From: Desulfobacterales bacterium
GTDB lineage: Bacteria; Desulfobacterota; Desulfobacteria; Desulfobacterales; Desulfosalsimonadaceae
Assembly: GCA_034520365.1 (NCBI GenBank)
Contig: JAXHNP010000007.1
Span: 682,001 to 746,000, forward strand
Direction of reading: 5' to 3'
Length of the DNA: 64,000 nucleotides
Made by a program: the position numbers and the translations under genes. Positions 16,264-24,338 of this stretch are shown here, in pieces. Each line of letters opens with the position of its first letter. Position 1 is the stretch's first letter. The notes below the pieces were generated by a model. The model saw only the letters and a list, made by a program, of their open reading frames with translations. It had not been told where the DNA came from and did no database searches.

Positions 16264-18048
16264 TCAATTTTCAGCATACAAGGCGTCCAGGAGATCTATG
16301 TATTTGTCCTCCACTTGCCGGCGGCGGACTTTCATGGTGGGGGTGAGTTCCCCGGTTTCAATGTCAAATGGTTTGGGCAGAATGACGAACTTCTTGACCG
16401 TCTCGAATTTGGCCAGATGCGCGTTGGCCTCGTCCACCGCCCGCTGCACCTCGGCCGTGACCTCGGGAAGCCGGGTCAGGGCCTCATGATCCGAATCAGT
16501 GTACCCGCTTGCTTTTCCCCATTCTTTCAGGTTTTCAGGGGAAAGGGAGATCAGAGCGGTGAGGTATTTGCGCCGATCTCCGTGGACCATGGCATGTTCG
16601 ATCAACGGATGGCCCATGATTAGATGTTCGATGTTTGACGGCGTGACATTTTTGCCGCCGGATGTGATGATAATGTCCTTTTTGCGGCCCGTGATCCACA
16701 GGTACCCGTTATCGTCAATCCGCCCCAGGTCGCCGGTACGGATCCAGCCGTCCGCGGTCAGGATTTTGGCGTTGAGTTCCGTCTGATTGTGGTAGCCGGG
16801 AAACACGATATCTCCTTTCACCAGTATTTCCCCGTCTTCATCGGTTTTAAGCGCAACACCGGGCAGCGCCTTGCCAACCGACCCGAACCGATAAGCGTCT
16901 GGCGTGCACAGTGTGCAAAAGCAGGAAATCTCGGTCTGACCGTAGCCTTCCAGGATGGTCATGCCGCAGGCATGGAAGAATTCCAGGATTTCCGTTGAAA
17001 TGGGCGCCGCTGAGGAGAGAAAATAGCGCACTCTTCCGCCGAACAGATCCCGAATTTTTGAAAGCACCAGCTTATCTGCGATGCGGTATCGAACTTTCAG
17101 CCCCGGCGGCAATACGCTGCCCTCCTGGATGTGCCGGCTGGCGGCCCTGCCGGTTTGCTCCGCCCAGGCAAACAACCGCTGCTTCCAGGCCGGCGATGCA
17201 TCCACTTCTGCACGGATTCTGGAATAGGCTTTTTCAAAAATTCGGGGGACGCTGCCGAAAAAAGTAGGCCTGATTTCTCTGATATCGTCTAAAATTTTCG
17301 TGATGTCCTTCACGTATGCCCCGGTGATCCCCCGCCGGATCCTCATGAACTGGGCGATCCGCTCCCCGACGTGGGAAAGCGGCAGAAAGAACATCATCAG
17401 ATCGCCGACATGCTCCTGATCGATCGCGTCGGTGGCGGCCAGCTCGGCCAGAAAATTTTTGTGGGTCAGCATCGCCCCCTTGGGCGGTCCGGTGGTGCCC
17501 GAGGTGTAAATGATCAGGGCAAGGTCTTCGGGGGCAATGGATGAAATAACCTCATTGACGCAATCGGGAGCGGATGCCAATTTGTCTGCCCCTTGCTGCA
17601 AAAACGCGTCCATGGCAACCATGCGGCCGTTTTGCGGGCGGCCATCAAAGAGGATGATTTTTTGGAGATGAGGCAGCTCGGGAAGATGGGGCAGAATTTT
17701 TTCCGCCTGCCCGGGGTCTTCAATAAACAGAAATTTTGCCTGTGAATCGGCCAGAATATAAGCCGCCTGCTCTCCGGAAAGGGTCTGGTAAATCCCGATG
17801 CTGACGCCGCCGGCTTTGATAATCCCGAGGTCCGACAGGGTCCATTCCAGCCGGGTGCTGGATAGAATGCAGACGCTGTCGGCCTTCTCCAGCCCGATGG
17901 CGAGAAGCGCGGCGGCAATCCGGTCTGATTCGGCATCGACGTCTGCCCAGGTTGTCGGTTCCCATCGATCGTCCCGCTTCACCAGAAAAGCGGCGTTATC
18001 CGCATCCGTCCGACAACGTTCCTTTAAAACGTCCACCAGATGGTTCAT
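16264..18048 (-). CDS. Long-chain acyl-CoA synthetase (AMP-forming)
   Basis: About 594 residues of the ANL superfamily. The AMP-binding signature LIIYTSGTTGPPKGAMLTH, the later GYGQTE motif, the adenine/ribose segment IRTGDLGRID and the C-terminal lysine-containing PTMKVRRR are all visible. It activates fatty acids with ATP and CoA at the membrane. The start is set at the ATG at 18048, preceded by GGGAGGG. The upstream 26 codons in frame lack a ribosome site. With the second synthetase at 20.7-22.5 kb and AlkB it points to fatty acid or alkane use. Confidence 0.88.
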   Translation of the reverse strand: MNHLVDVLKERCRTDADNAAFLVKRDDRWEPTTWADVDAESDRIAAALLAIGLEKADSVCILSSTRLEWTLSDLGIIKAGGVSIGIYQTLSGEQAAYILADSQAKFLFIEDPGQAEKILPHLPELPHLQKIILFDGRPQNGRMVAMDAFLQQGADKLASAPDCVNEVISSIAPEDLALIIYTSGTTGPPKGAMLTHKNFLAELAATDAIDQEHVGDLMMFFLPLSHVGERIAQFMRIRRGITGAYVKDITKILDDIREIRPTFFGSVPRIFEKAYSRIRAEVDASPAWKQRLFAWAEQTGRAASRHIQEGSVLPPGLKVRYRIADKLVLSKIRDLFGGRVRYFLSSAAPISTEILEFFHACGMTILEGYGQTEISCFCTLCTPDAYRFGSVGKALPGVALKTDEDGEILVKGDIVFPGYHNQTELNAKILTADGWIRTGDLGRIDDNGYLWITGRKKDIIITSGGKNVTPSNIEHLIMGHPLIEHAMVHGDRRKYLTALISLSPENLKEWGKASGYTDSDHEALTRLPEVTAEVQRAVDEANAHLAKFETVKKFVILPKPFDIETGELTPTMKVRRRQVEDKYIDLLDALYAEN

Positions 18049-18366
18049 GGCTGCCCTCCCTCTCTCGGCGCTTTGTTTCGGATCATGAATTTTCCTGTTT
18101 ATACCATGTCTGCCCATTCGGATCATATAAATGTTTGCGATTTTTTGGCGAAAGGGAGCCTTGAATAGCGGTTGAACCTGACTACCGCAACCCTTTAAGC
18201 AGGTTCATCACCTTTTCGCCGCCTTTCATCCAATGATCATCGAACGGGATTTGAGCATATTCGTCAGCACAAATCAATTCAGTTGGCTGAACAGTTTTGA
18301 GATGTGCATAGGGCGGATGCACAGGGGGGGCGCCATATCACTAAAAGGGGGATTTGGGGGGATTTT

Positions 18367-19146
18367 TCATGATTCCCTGCAGACGGATCTAAGCAGAAAG
18401 CGGCTCGCATCTTCGGAAAGCCCCAGTTCGTGGATCTCCTCCTTAAGCATGGCGCAGCCGCCGTGTCCGCCGAGATAGCCGTTCACCCGGGCGGCCGCCG
18501 TGGAGTCAACCAGCCCCTGGGTTGTGGGGTAAATATCCTGGAACGCGGTAATCAGCGTTTTGCTTCGCCGGAGCATATATTTCTGGTGGTAGTCCTCCGC
18601 CCGATAAAACGCATTTAACGGCAGTATCCGGGTTTCTATTTTCGCTTTGGTCCTGTCGGCGACCGCCGCTTTTGAGGCCCCGGCCAGTTCTTTCTGTTTT
18701 TCCCCGTCAAAGAACACGGCCGCCATGTACTGCCGGCTCCCGGCGCTCCTGGCCGGGTTATGGCTCTTCCAGAAAACATCGAGAAGGTCCTTATAACTCA
18801 CCTTTTCCGGATCATAGTCGATCTGCAGGGTTTCCGTATGGTTACCCAGGCTGTAATATGTCGGGTTTCTCTTTTCCCCGCCGGCATAGCCCACTCGGGT
18901 CCGGATCACCCCGGGTATACTCCCGAACCGGGAGTCAGGCCCCCAGAATCACCCAAGGGCAAAGGTCGCCGTCTCCGTATGCGCCGGCGTTTTTTGGTCT
19001 ATCGGGGGAATCATGTGTTCAACGTCTGTTTTTTTCTCTGCATAAGCCATGGTGCGGGTCTCCTTTATGTTCCAATAACCGGCACCAACCGCAATCAGTG
19101 CCGGAAGGACGATTATGAGAATTTTTATGATATAGTTTCTATACAT
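18367..19146 (-). CDS. msrA: Selenocysteine-containing peptide methionine sulfoxide reductase A (in-frame UGA)
   Basis: Read through one TGA (18951-18949), this frame is 259 residues. The N-terminus is a membrane anchor or signal (YIIKILIIVLPALIAVGAG). The MsrA domain then starts ATFALG-U-FWGPDSRFGSIPG and continues VIRTRVGYAGGEKRNPTYY, HTETLQIDYDPEKVSY and GYLGGHGGC. The TGA falls exactly on the catalytic cysteine of the GCFWG motif (residue 66), and the codons on both sides stay in one frame with no indel, which argues for selenocysteine rather than decay. A hairpin suited to a bacterial SECIS follows. MsrA reduces methionine S-sulfoxide, here probably outside the cytoplasmic membrane. Ordinary gene callers would split it and start at GTG (18909). 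Confidence 0.85.
18919..18935 (-). promoter_or_regulatory. Candidate bacterial SECIS hairpin of msrA
   Basis: On the coding strand ACTCCC-GGTTC-GGGAGT forms a 6-bp stem with a 5-base loop. The loop begins with G, G, U, and lies 19 bases after the UGA. Bacterial SECIS elements are known to be short hairpins directly behind the UGA with a G in the first two loop positions. This fits, but by eye only. Confidence 0.65.
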
Positions 19147-19198
19147 TCATTTTCCCTTTTTTAAAAATTATCCTATTGGCAGATCAATAAAATGTTGT

Positions 19199-20083
19199 TT
19201 ACTCTGTTTTTTTCTTTCCATAAATTTCCGGGTAAAGGATAGCGGCACATTCAGGGCAAATGCCGTGGCTGAATTTTACATCAGCATGCTTATGCATATA
19301 TTCCTCCAGCAGATTCCAGTAACCGTTATCGTCACGGATTTTTTTACAGGAGGAGCATATGGGCAGCAAGCCCTTTAGCACCTTGATGTGATCAATATGT
19401 TCCTGCAGTTCCCTTGTTCTTTCCCTGACTCTGTCTTCAAGCGTTTCATTGAGTTCCACATTCCGCTCTAATTCCGCCTGTGTTCTAAGGAGGGCATTGT
19501 TTGTGATCATCCCGTTAAAAAAAGACAGGCAGAAAAGAATAATCAGTGAAATCAAAGCATTTAAAAAATGGGAGATATGGTTGAATTGAACCTCGGGGCG
19601 AACATAGGGATGAACGGCAAAAAAATTAATTATGATCACCCCCAGGAAAACAAGGGAAGTTATCAGGAGCCCCTTTTTCCGTGCAAACATTGCGGTAAAG
19701 GCAATAACGGCGAGAACAAGCAATAGAAAGCTGTTGGCGCCCGTTTCTATTTGGACATTGGTCTTCGCATAAAGCCCCAGAACAACCAATGCGGAACCGA
19801 CCCAAATATTTATGTAAACGGCCGTATTATATCGGTGCTGCCGAATCAGAAAGATTCCCAAAAGCATAATGCCGATAAAAACGATATCTATTGTTCCAAT
19901 AAGAAGAAATCCCGGCGGATCATATCGATAGGCATTGAAAACAAGATATCCCATGGTGACAGGAATCAGAATAATATGAATCCACAGCAGTACTTGCGCT
20001 TTTTGCTGAATAACAAAAGAGGCGTCCGCATATGGACCAATAAAATAGGCTTTTAGTTTGTTATTCAAGGCTTTGAAAACCAT
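19199..20083 (-). CDS. Membrane sensor-like protein with coiled coil and Cys-rich tail, no output domain
   Basis: 294 residues: about six transmembrane helices (30-190), a coiled coil (RTQAELERNVELNETLEDRV), then the tail LLPICSSCKKIRDDNGYWN ... HGICPECA. This C-X2-C ... C-X2-C tail is often seen at the end of sensor proteins in Desulfobacterota after PAS or kinase domains and looks like a zinc site. Here no kinase, GGDEF or receiver domain is present, so the protein may be a membrane partner of another regulator. Function unknown. It lies 52 bases upstream-side of the msrA start, on the same strand. Confidence 0.65.
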   Translation of the reverse strand: MVFKALNNKLKAYFIGPYADASFVIQQKAQVLLWIHIILIPVTMGYLVFNAYRYDPPGFLLIGTIDIVFIGIMLLGIFLIRQHRYNTAVYINIWVGSALVVLGLYAKTNVQIETGANSFLLLVLAVIAFTAMFARKKGLLITSLVFLGVIIINFFAVHPYVRPEVQFNHISHFLNALISLIILFCLSFFNGMITNNALLRTQAELERNVELNETLEDRVRERTRELQEHIDHIKVLKGLLPICSSCKKIRDDNGYWNLLEEYMHKHADVKFSHGICPECAAILYPEIYGKKKTE

Positions 20084-20252
20084 CTGGAATCCTTTGGTTA
20101 ATTAATTGGGGGAAAGGGGGGCTGGAGCGAAACTGTGGCAGTGAAGGGTCATCATAAGCCCCATCTTAATAAAGATTCAATTATCAAAGCCGGAACTCCC
20201 TGTAAAGCCCGGTCTCCTGCAAAAACGGGCCGATCCGCAACTAAAGGAAGAT

Positions 20253-20663
20253 ATGCAGACGGAAGAAGTTGACACGATTATCATTGGGGGCGGCCTCAGC
20301 GGAATTTATGCGGCCTTTCTGCTGGCGGCCAGGGCAAAATCCCTGGCTTTGCTTGAAGCCCGTTCCCGTCTCGGGGGCAGAATTTTAAGCCCGGAGCATC
20401 AGGGCTTTTTTCTGATCTGGGCCCATCCTGGTATTGGCCCATGCTCAACCCAATACCAGGATGGGGCAAAGGAAGAATTTACAGCCACTGAATATGACCA
20501 GCGGGCTGCCCACAATCATCCCGAGTTCCAGCCGCCTTCCGGGAAAACCAGCATCTGGGATGGTATGCTGCACTTTGCCGGCAGTGAAACCGCAGACCAT
20601 TTTGGCGGCCACCTTGAAGGCGCATTGGCAAGTGCAGAGCGGGCTGTTTCAGCGGCAATCTGA
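20253..20663 (+). pseudogene. Decayed flavin amine oxidase (frameshift and internal deletion)
   Basis: The N-terminal FAD-binding segment DTIIIGGGLSGIYAAFLLA and LLEARSRLGGRI and the C-terminal segment GMLHFAGSETADHFGGHLEG belong to the monoamine oxidase family, but only about 136 codons link them instead of roughly 350-450. Around 20412-20460 a one-base frame change hides the expected DLGPSWYWPMLNP, and an inverted repeat CATCCTGGTATTGG / CCAATACCAGGATG lies at the junction. So the catalytic middle is lost. The remnant is unlikely to be active. Confidence 0.8.
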
Positions 20664-20707
20664 TTTTTATCTGTATCTGCCGATAATGCTGAATTCTTAT
20701 CCTTTTT

Positions 20708-22504
20708 TTAATTATAAAGTGCGTCGAGCTGATCCTGATATTTTTCGAATACGTTGCCGCGTTTGAGTTTCATGGTCTGCGTCAGCGTGCCGTTTTCCAG
20801 TGAGAAATCTTCGGAGAGAAGAATGAATTTCTTTGGAATTTCATAGCCGCCGTATTTTTTCTTCAGGTGATTGGTAATTTCCGTCTTTAAGAAATCATAA
20901 ATTTTTTCTTCTTTGATCAAATCTTCCGGGCTTTTATCGTCAAACCCCATTTCTTCGGCCACCGATGTCAGTGCTTCAAAATCGGGGACCAGCAGACAGA
21001 CATTATAGGGTTTTCCCTCACCATAGATCATGGCATTGAGCGCATAGGCATTTAATTTAATATCTTCTTCTATCGAAGCCGGGTGCACGTATTTGCCGTT
21101 TTCCAGTTTGTATTCTTCTTTAAAACGGCCGGTAATAAAGAGAAAGCCGTCCTTGTCCAGCCGCCCCCGGTCGCCGGTGCGGAATCCCCTGCCGAGTTTT
21201 GGATCATTTACGATGACTTCCGCGGTCTTTTCCGGCTTGTTGTGATAGCCCTGCATGACATTGGGGCCGTAACAGACGATTTCCCCGTCTTCACTGTCCT
21301 GACCGACAAATCCTTTATCGATGACCACGGTGACTTTTTCAATGGCACGTCCCACACTGCCAAGCCGGTTGGCCGCCGGGGAGTTCATGGTCATGGCCGG
21401 GGTGGTTTCTGTGAGACCGTAACAATCATATGTGGGAATGCCGATATCAATGAAAAACTGGGCAATTTCCTTATTCATTGCCGCGCTGCCGGTAATCGCC
21501 TCTTTTAATCGGCCGCCGAATCGGTCGCGGATTTTTCCAAACACCAGCTTGTCCAAAATTTTGAACTTGATCGAAGCCTTTCCGGTCTCCCGCTTTTTTT
21601 CCGCCTCTTTTTTGGCGGCGTTAAAAAGTTTTTCCTTCAAACCGCCTGCTTCCCGCATCATATTGTGAATACGGGCATAAACCTTGTTAAACACCCGGGG
21701 TACGGCAATGAGCACAGTCGGCTGAACTTTTGCCATATCCTCCACAATTGTATCCACAGATTCCATGATACCGGTCGATCCGCCAACGTAAACCCCGAAA
21801 TAGAGTTCACCGGTCTGTCCGAAACTGTGGGCCCAGGGCAATATAGACAGTGTTCTGACGTTTTCATCAATATGGGGAAACGCCCGTGAGCAAGCCAGGA
21901 CATTGGTGGTAAAGTTGCCGTGGCTGAGGAGCACGCCCTTGGGGTCGCCGGTGGTGCCGGACGTATAAATCAGCGTGGCAATATCACTGTGATCCGGTTT
22001 TACAGAGGCTACAGGATTTTTTTGCCCCATTTGCTCAACCGCAGCCATGCTGTTTTTACCGGTGCCGTAAATAATAAACACTTTTTCAAGGGTCTCTATT
22101 TCATCAACCCAGCCGATCACCTGATTGTATACATCCTCATTTACAACAAACAGGACCTTAATGGCGCTGTCATTTATGATATATCGCCAGGTGCTCTCCA
22201 GTTCTTTTTCATACATCGGAACGAGCCGGGCGCCTCTGCCATAAGTGGCGAATGCGATCACGTCCCAGGCTTCCGAATTGCTGATGATCAAACCGACGCC
22301 GTCTCCCTTGTCGATGCCCACTTGCGCCAGGCCGCCCCGAAGGTTGTCCACCCGCCGGGCAACCTCCCCATAGGTTTTGTACTCATATTCGCCGTCGGCA
22401 TTTTTCATGCCCACCAGCGGACGATCAGCAAACTTTTTCACACTGTCTTCAAACATATCGACCAGGTTGTAAGGGTACTCATACCACGCATCCGTTTGAT
22501 TCAT
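20708..22504 (-). CDS. Long-chain acyl-CoA synthetase (AMP-forming)
   Basis: 598 residues. AMP-binding signature ATLIYTSGTTGDPKGVLLSH, the YGLTETTPAMT motif, FRTGDRGRLDKDGFL and the C-terminal TQTMKLKR with its catalytic lysine are present. It activates fatty acids to acyl-CoA at the inner membrane. The start codon is at 22504, with GAAAGGAATTG just upstream. It is a separate paralogue from the synthetase at 16.3-18.0 kb, differing clearly in the core segments. Confidence 0.9.
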   Translation of the reverse strand: MNQTDAWYEYPYNLVDMFEDSVKKFADRPLVGMKNADGEYEYKTYGEVARRVDNLRGGLAQVGIDKGDGVGLIISNSEAWDVIAFATYGRGARLVPMYEKELESTWRYIINDSAIKVLFVVNEDVYNQVIGWVDEIETLEKVFIIYGTGKNSMAAVEQMGQKNPVASVKPDHSDIATLIYTSGTTGDPKGVLLSHGNFTTNVLACSRAFPHIDENVRTLSILPWAHSFGQTGELYFGVYVGGSTGIMESVDTIVEDMAKVQPTVLIAVPRVFNKVYARIHNMMREAGGLKEKLFNAAKKEAEKKRETGKASIKFKILDKLVFGKIRDRFGGRLKEAITGSAAMNKEIAQFFIDIGIPTYDCYGLTETTPAMTMNSPAANRLGSVGRAIEKVTVVIDKGFVGQDSEDGEIVCYGPNVMQGYHNKPEKTAEVIVNDPKLGRGFRTGDRGRLDKDGFLFITGRFKEEYKLENGKYVHPASIEEDIKLNAYALNAMIYGEGKPYNVCLLVPDFEALTSVAEEMGFDDKSPEDLIKEEKIYDFLKTEITNHLKKKYGGYEIPKKFILLSEDFSLENGTLTQTMKLKRGNVFEKYQDQLDALYN

Positions 22505-22648
22505 TTACAATTCCTTTCAAAATTTTATGTCTGCCATAATTCAGACAGACCCATTATTTATTTAAAAAAACAATGTTTAAACATATAACACAATCCGTCC
22601 AAAACATCAAAAAAAATTGTCCTATGCAGCGTATTTTGCTACTTAAAT

Positions 22649-22703
22649 CGGGGGACACCATACAAATTTCATCGATGGTAGGAAAAATTAATAGGTGTTC
22701 CCA
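22649..22703 (-). repeat. 57-bp palindromic element, copy 1 (ends GGTGTCCCC)
   Basis: CGGGGGACACCATAC ... ATCGATGG ... AATAGGTGTTCCCA. It is the reverse-orientation copy of the elements at 57407-57463 and 58242-58299, sharing the core CCCATCGAT (here as ATCGATGGTAGG) and inverted ends GGGGGACACCAT/ATGGTGTCCCCC. The rest of the gap 22505-22858 holds no recognisable gene. Confidence 0.75.
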
Positions 22704-22858
22704 GATTTATGCCCCCAGATTTACAGATTTAAATTCTCTCTACAGAGTCTGGATAATGACGGCTGACTGGCGTAAGACCAGACTCAAGGCTTGAACAAAA
22801 AAGTCGCGGCTGCCAGATTGCGGGTGTGAAAATAAACATCGGAATAAAGGAGAACAAT

Positions 22859-23392
22859 ATGACCTACGACGAGTTAAAGCCGCGTTTAGCGGATGTAGAA
22901 GTCAAAGATTTAAAAGGCGATTCCATAGATATTGAATCCCTGTGGCTCAATCGGCCGATCCTGCTTTCGTTTCTGCGCCATTTTGGTTGAATTTTTGCCA
23001 AGCAGCAGTTAGCTGCTTTGATGGCTGTTAAGGATCAACTTGATAAAGCCGGCATCTCACTGGTTGCCATTGGAAGCGGCAGCCCTGACCAGGCGCAGGA
23101 TTTTATTGCAAAATACGGATTTACCGGTGAAATTTATGTAAATATGGATCTGGCCGCATATCGCGCTTTCAAACTGGTGCGCGGTATCGGGCGCACATTG
23201 GGGCCTGCCTCAATTTTGCGCGGCATCGGTGCAATAAAAAATGGTTTCCGCCAAAGCTCAACCGCCGGAGATCACTGGCAGCAGGGAGGCATTTTTTTGA
23301 TAGGCCCCGGCGATAAGCTCCTTTTCGAGCACCGGGACCAATCTGCCGGAGACCACGCGGACCTCGATCAGATACTCGCATTAATCAAATAA
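22859..23392 (+). CDS. Selenocysteine-containing peroxiredoxin-like (AhpC/TSA, PRXL2-type) protein (in-frame UGA)
   Basis: 177 residues if TGA at 22988-22990 is read as selenocysteine (residue 44). The start has a strong AAAGGAG 5-6 bases upstream, and the frame runs uninterrupted across the TGA: ILLSFLRHFG-U-IFAKQQLAAL, then GISLVAIGSGSP, YVNMDLAAYRAFKL and GGIFLIGPGDKLLF. This is the thioredoxin-fold AhpC/TSA pattern in which a redox cysteine normally occupies the position of U (FLRHFGCxFC). The second cysteine of CxxC is Ala here, so the selenol would act alone. A perfect 7-bp hairpin follows at SECIS distance. Role inferred: peroxide or disulfide reduction in the cytoplasm. Confidence 0.82.
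23000..23018 (+). promoter_or_regulatory. Candidate bacterial SECIS hairpin of the peroxiredoxin-like gene
   Basis: AAGCAGC-AGTTA-GCTGCTT: a perfect 7-bp stem with a 5-base loop containing G at the second loop position. The loop begins 17 bases after the UGA. Size, spacing and loop G match the known bacterial SECIS rules. Confidence 0.7.
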
Positions 23393-23445
23393 GCGGCGAT
23401 TTTTTATCTGTGATGTTCCTCAGCAAACATTGGTTTTGGCTTTCT

Positions 23446-23748
23446 TTATGTTGATAATCCCCGGTTTCGGCCGGCAAGCACAATTTTTCGGGGATGGCTG
23501 CGCAGGGCTGATTCCACCAGAACCGTCGGGATGCGCACCAGGTTGGTATCGGTTACCGCCGCCTCGCTATTTCTAAACTGCGCCAGGGCGGCTTCACCCT
23601 CCACGCGGGCGCCATCACTTTCGATAATCCCCAGGGCATCAAAATAGATGCGCTCGATTTCATCTTCGGACAGAACCTGAAAAGTGGGCGAGGTAAGGAA
23701 AAAGCTATGATTTTGAATCCCTTGCAGTGGAGCTACCAGGCATGGCAA
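23446..23748 (-). pseudogene. N-terminal fragment of an MttB-family (trimethylamine methyltransferase-like) gene
   Basis: The segment SPTFQVLSEDEIERIYFDAL ... VLVESALRSHPRKIVLAGR matches the start of MttB-superfamily corrinoid methyltransferases, normally about 480 residues. Only about 85-100 residues remain before a stop in a non-homologous tail, and the first codons overlap the oppositely oriented membrane protein gene at 23707. Truncated and probably non-functional. Confidence 0.7.
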
Positions 23749-24117
23749 TGGTTTTTCGTTATTGCGGGTTGTTGGAATTTATTGGGCGCAGTGGATGGAA
23801 TTTTGAGACCTGCTTTGAATTTGGAAAAATATTACGGCGTTCGAACTGACGATTTTATCACAATATTCTTAAATCGGGCATTTTGGATTGTTGTGCTGAT
23901 CTTCGGTATTGGTTATTTTTTGATCGCCATCAATCCGATATTGTTTTACGGCATTATTGTGATGGGCATTATTGGTAAAATTGCCGTTGCCGCAAGCTGG
24001 ATTTACTTGTTCAAAATCGGAAAAGGAGAAAGGCTTTCAATTTACGCTGCATCAGGCGATCTATTGTTTACTGTATTTTTTCTATTATGTCTTTTTAGTG
24101 ACATAATGAATATTTGA
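23707..24117 (+). CDS. Small four-helix membrane protein, unknown function
   Basis: 136 residues with four hydrophobic segments (about 13-30, 54-75, 80-98, 112-134) joined by short charged loops. AAGGA lies upstream at normal spacing. I do not recognise the family. A fused remnant of an MttB-type gene lies antisense to its first codons. The gap 24118-24338 after it has no supported gene. A short minus-strand frame there is discussed under rejected items. Confidence 0.55.
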   Translation: MILNPLQWSYQAWQWFFVIAGCWNLLGAVDGILRPALNLEKYYGVRTDDFITIFLNRAFWIVVLIFGIGYFLIAINPILFYGIIVMGIIGKIAVAASWIYLFKIGKGERLSIYAASGDLLFTVFFLLCLFSDIMNI

Positions 24118-24338
24118 ACCACGAAGATTTAAATTAACCAGTCTTGATAATTCTGAATCAACCAGAAAGTTTTAGCTTGCGGATTTTTTAAAACTTGATG
24201 AACAAATGTTGCCGAATTATCAGCATCAGATGCTTTGTAATTTTTGGCGGATCATGGCATAACGGATTCATTCCGCAAGGATTGGGTTTATTCAGCGGTT
24301 ACGATATCGCCTTTCGGTAAACCCTTAATAAAAAAAGC

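Noticed and set aside
20100-20252. Possible riboswitch before the amine oxidase remnant
   Set aside because: One short pairing (GCCCG/CGGGC) is visible but no known riboswitch core. No support.
23446-23748. Pyrrolysine (UAG) read-through in the MttB-type fragment
   Set aside because: The gene is cut before the region where pyrrolysine occurs, and the stop is TAA. Nothing supports read-through.
24118-24338. Minus-strand frame with KASDADNSATFVHQVLKNPQ
   Set aside because: Looks protein-like at its end but an in-frame TGA and no start or family support. Too short to call. It might be a pseudogene remnant.
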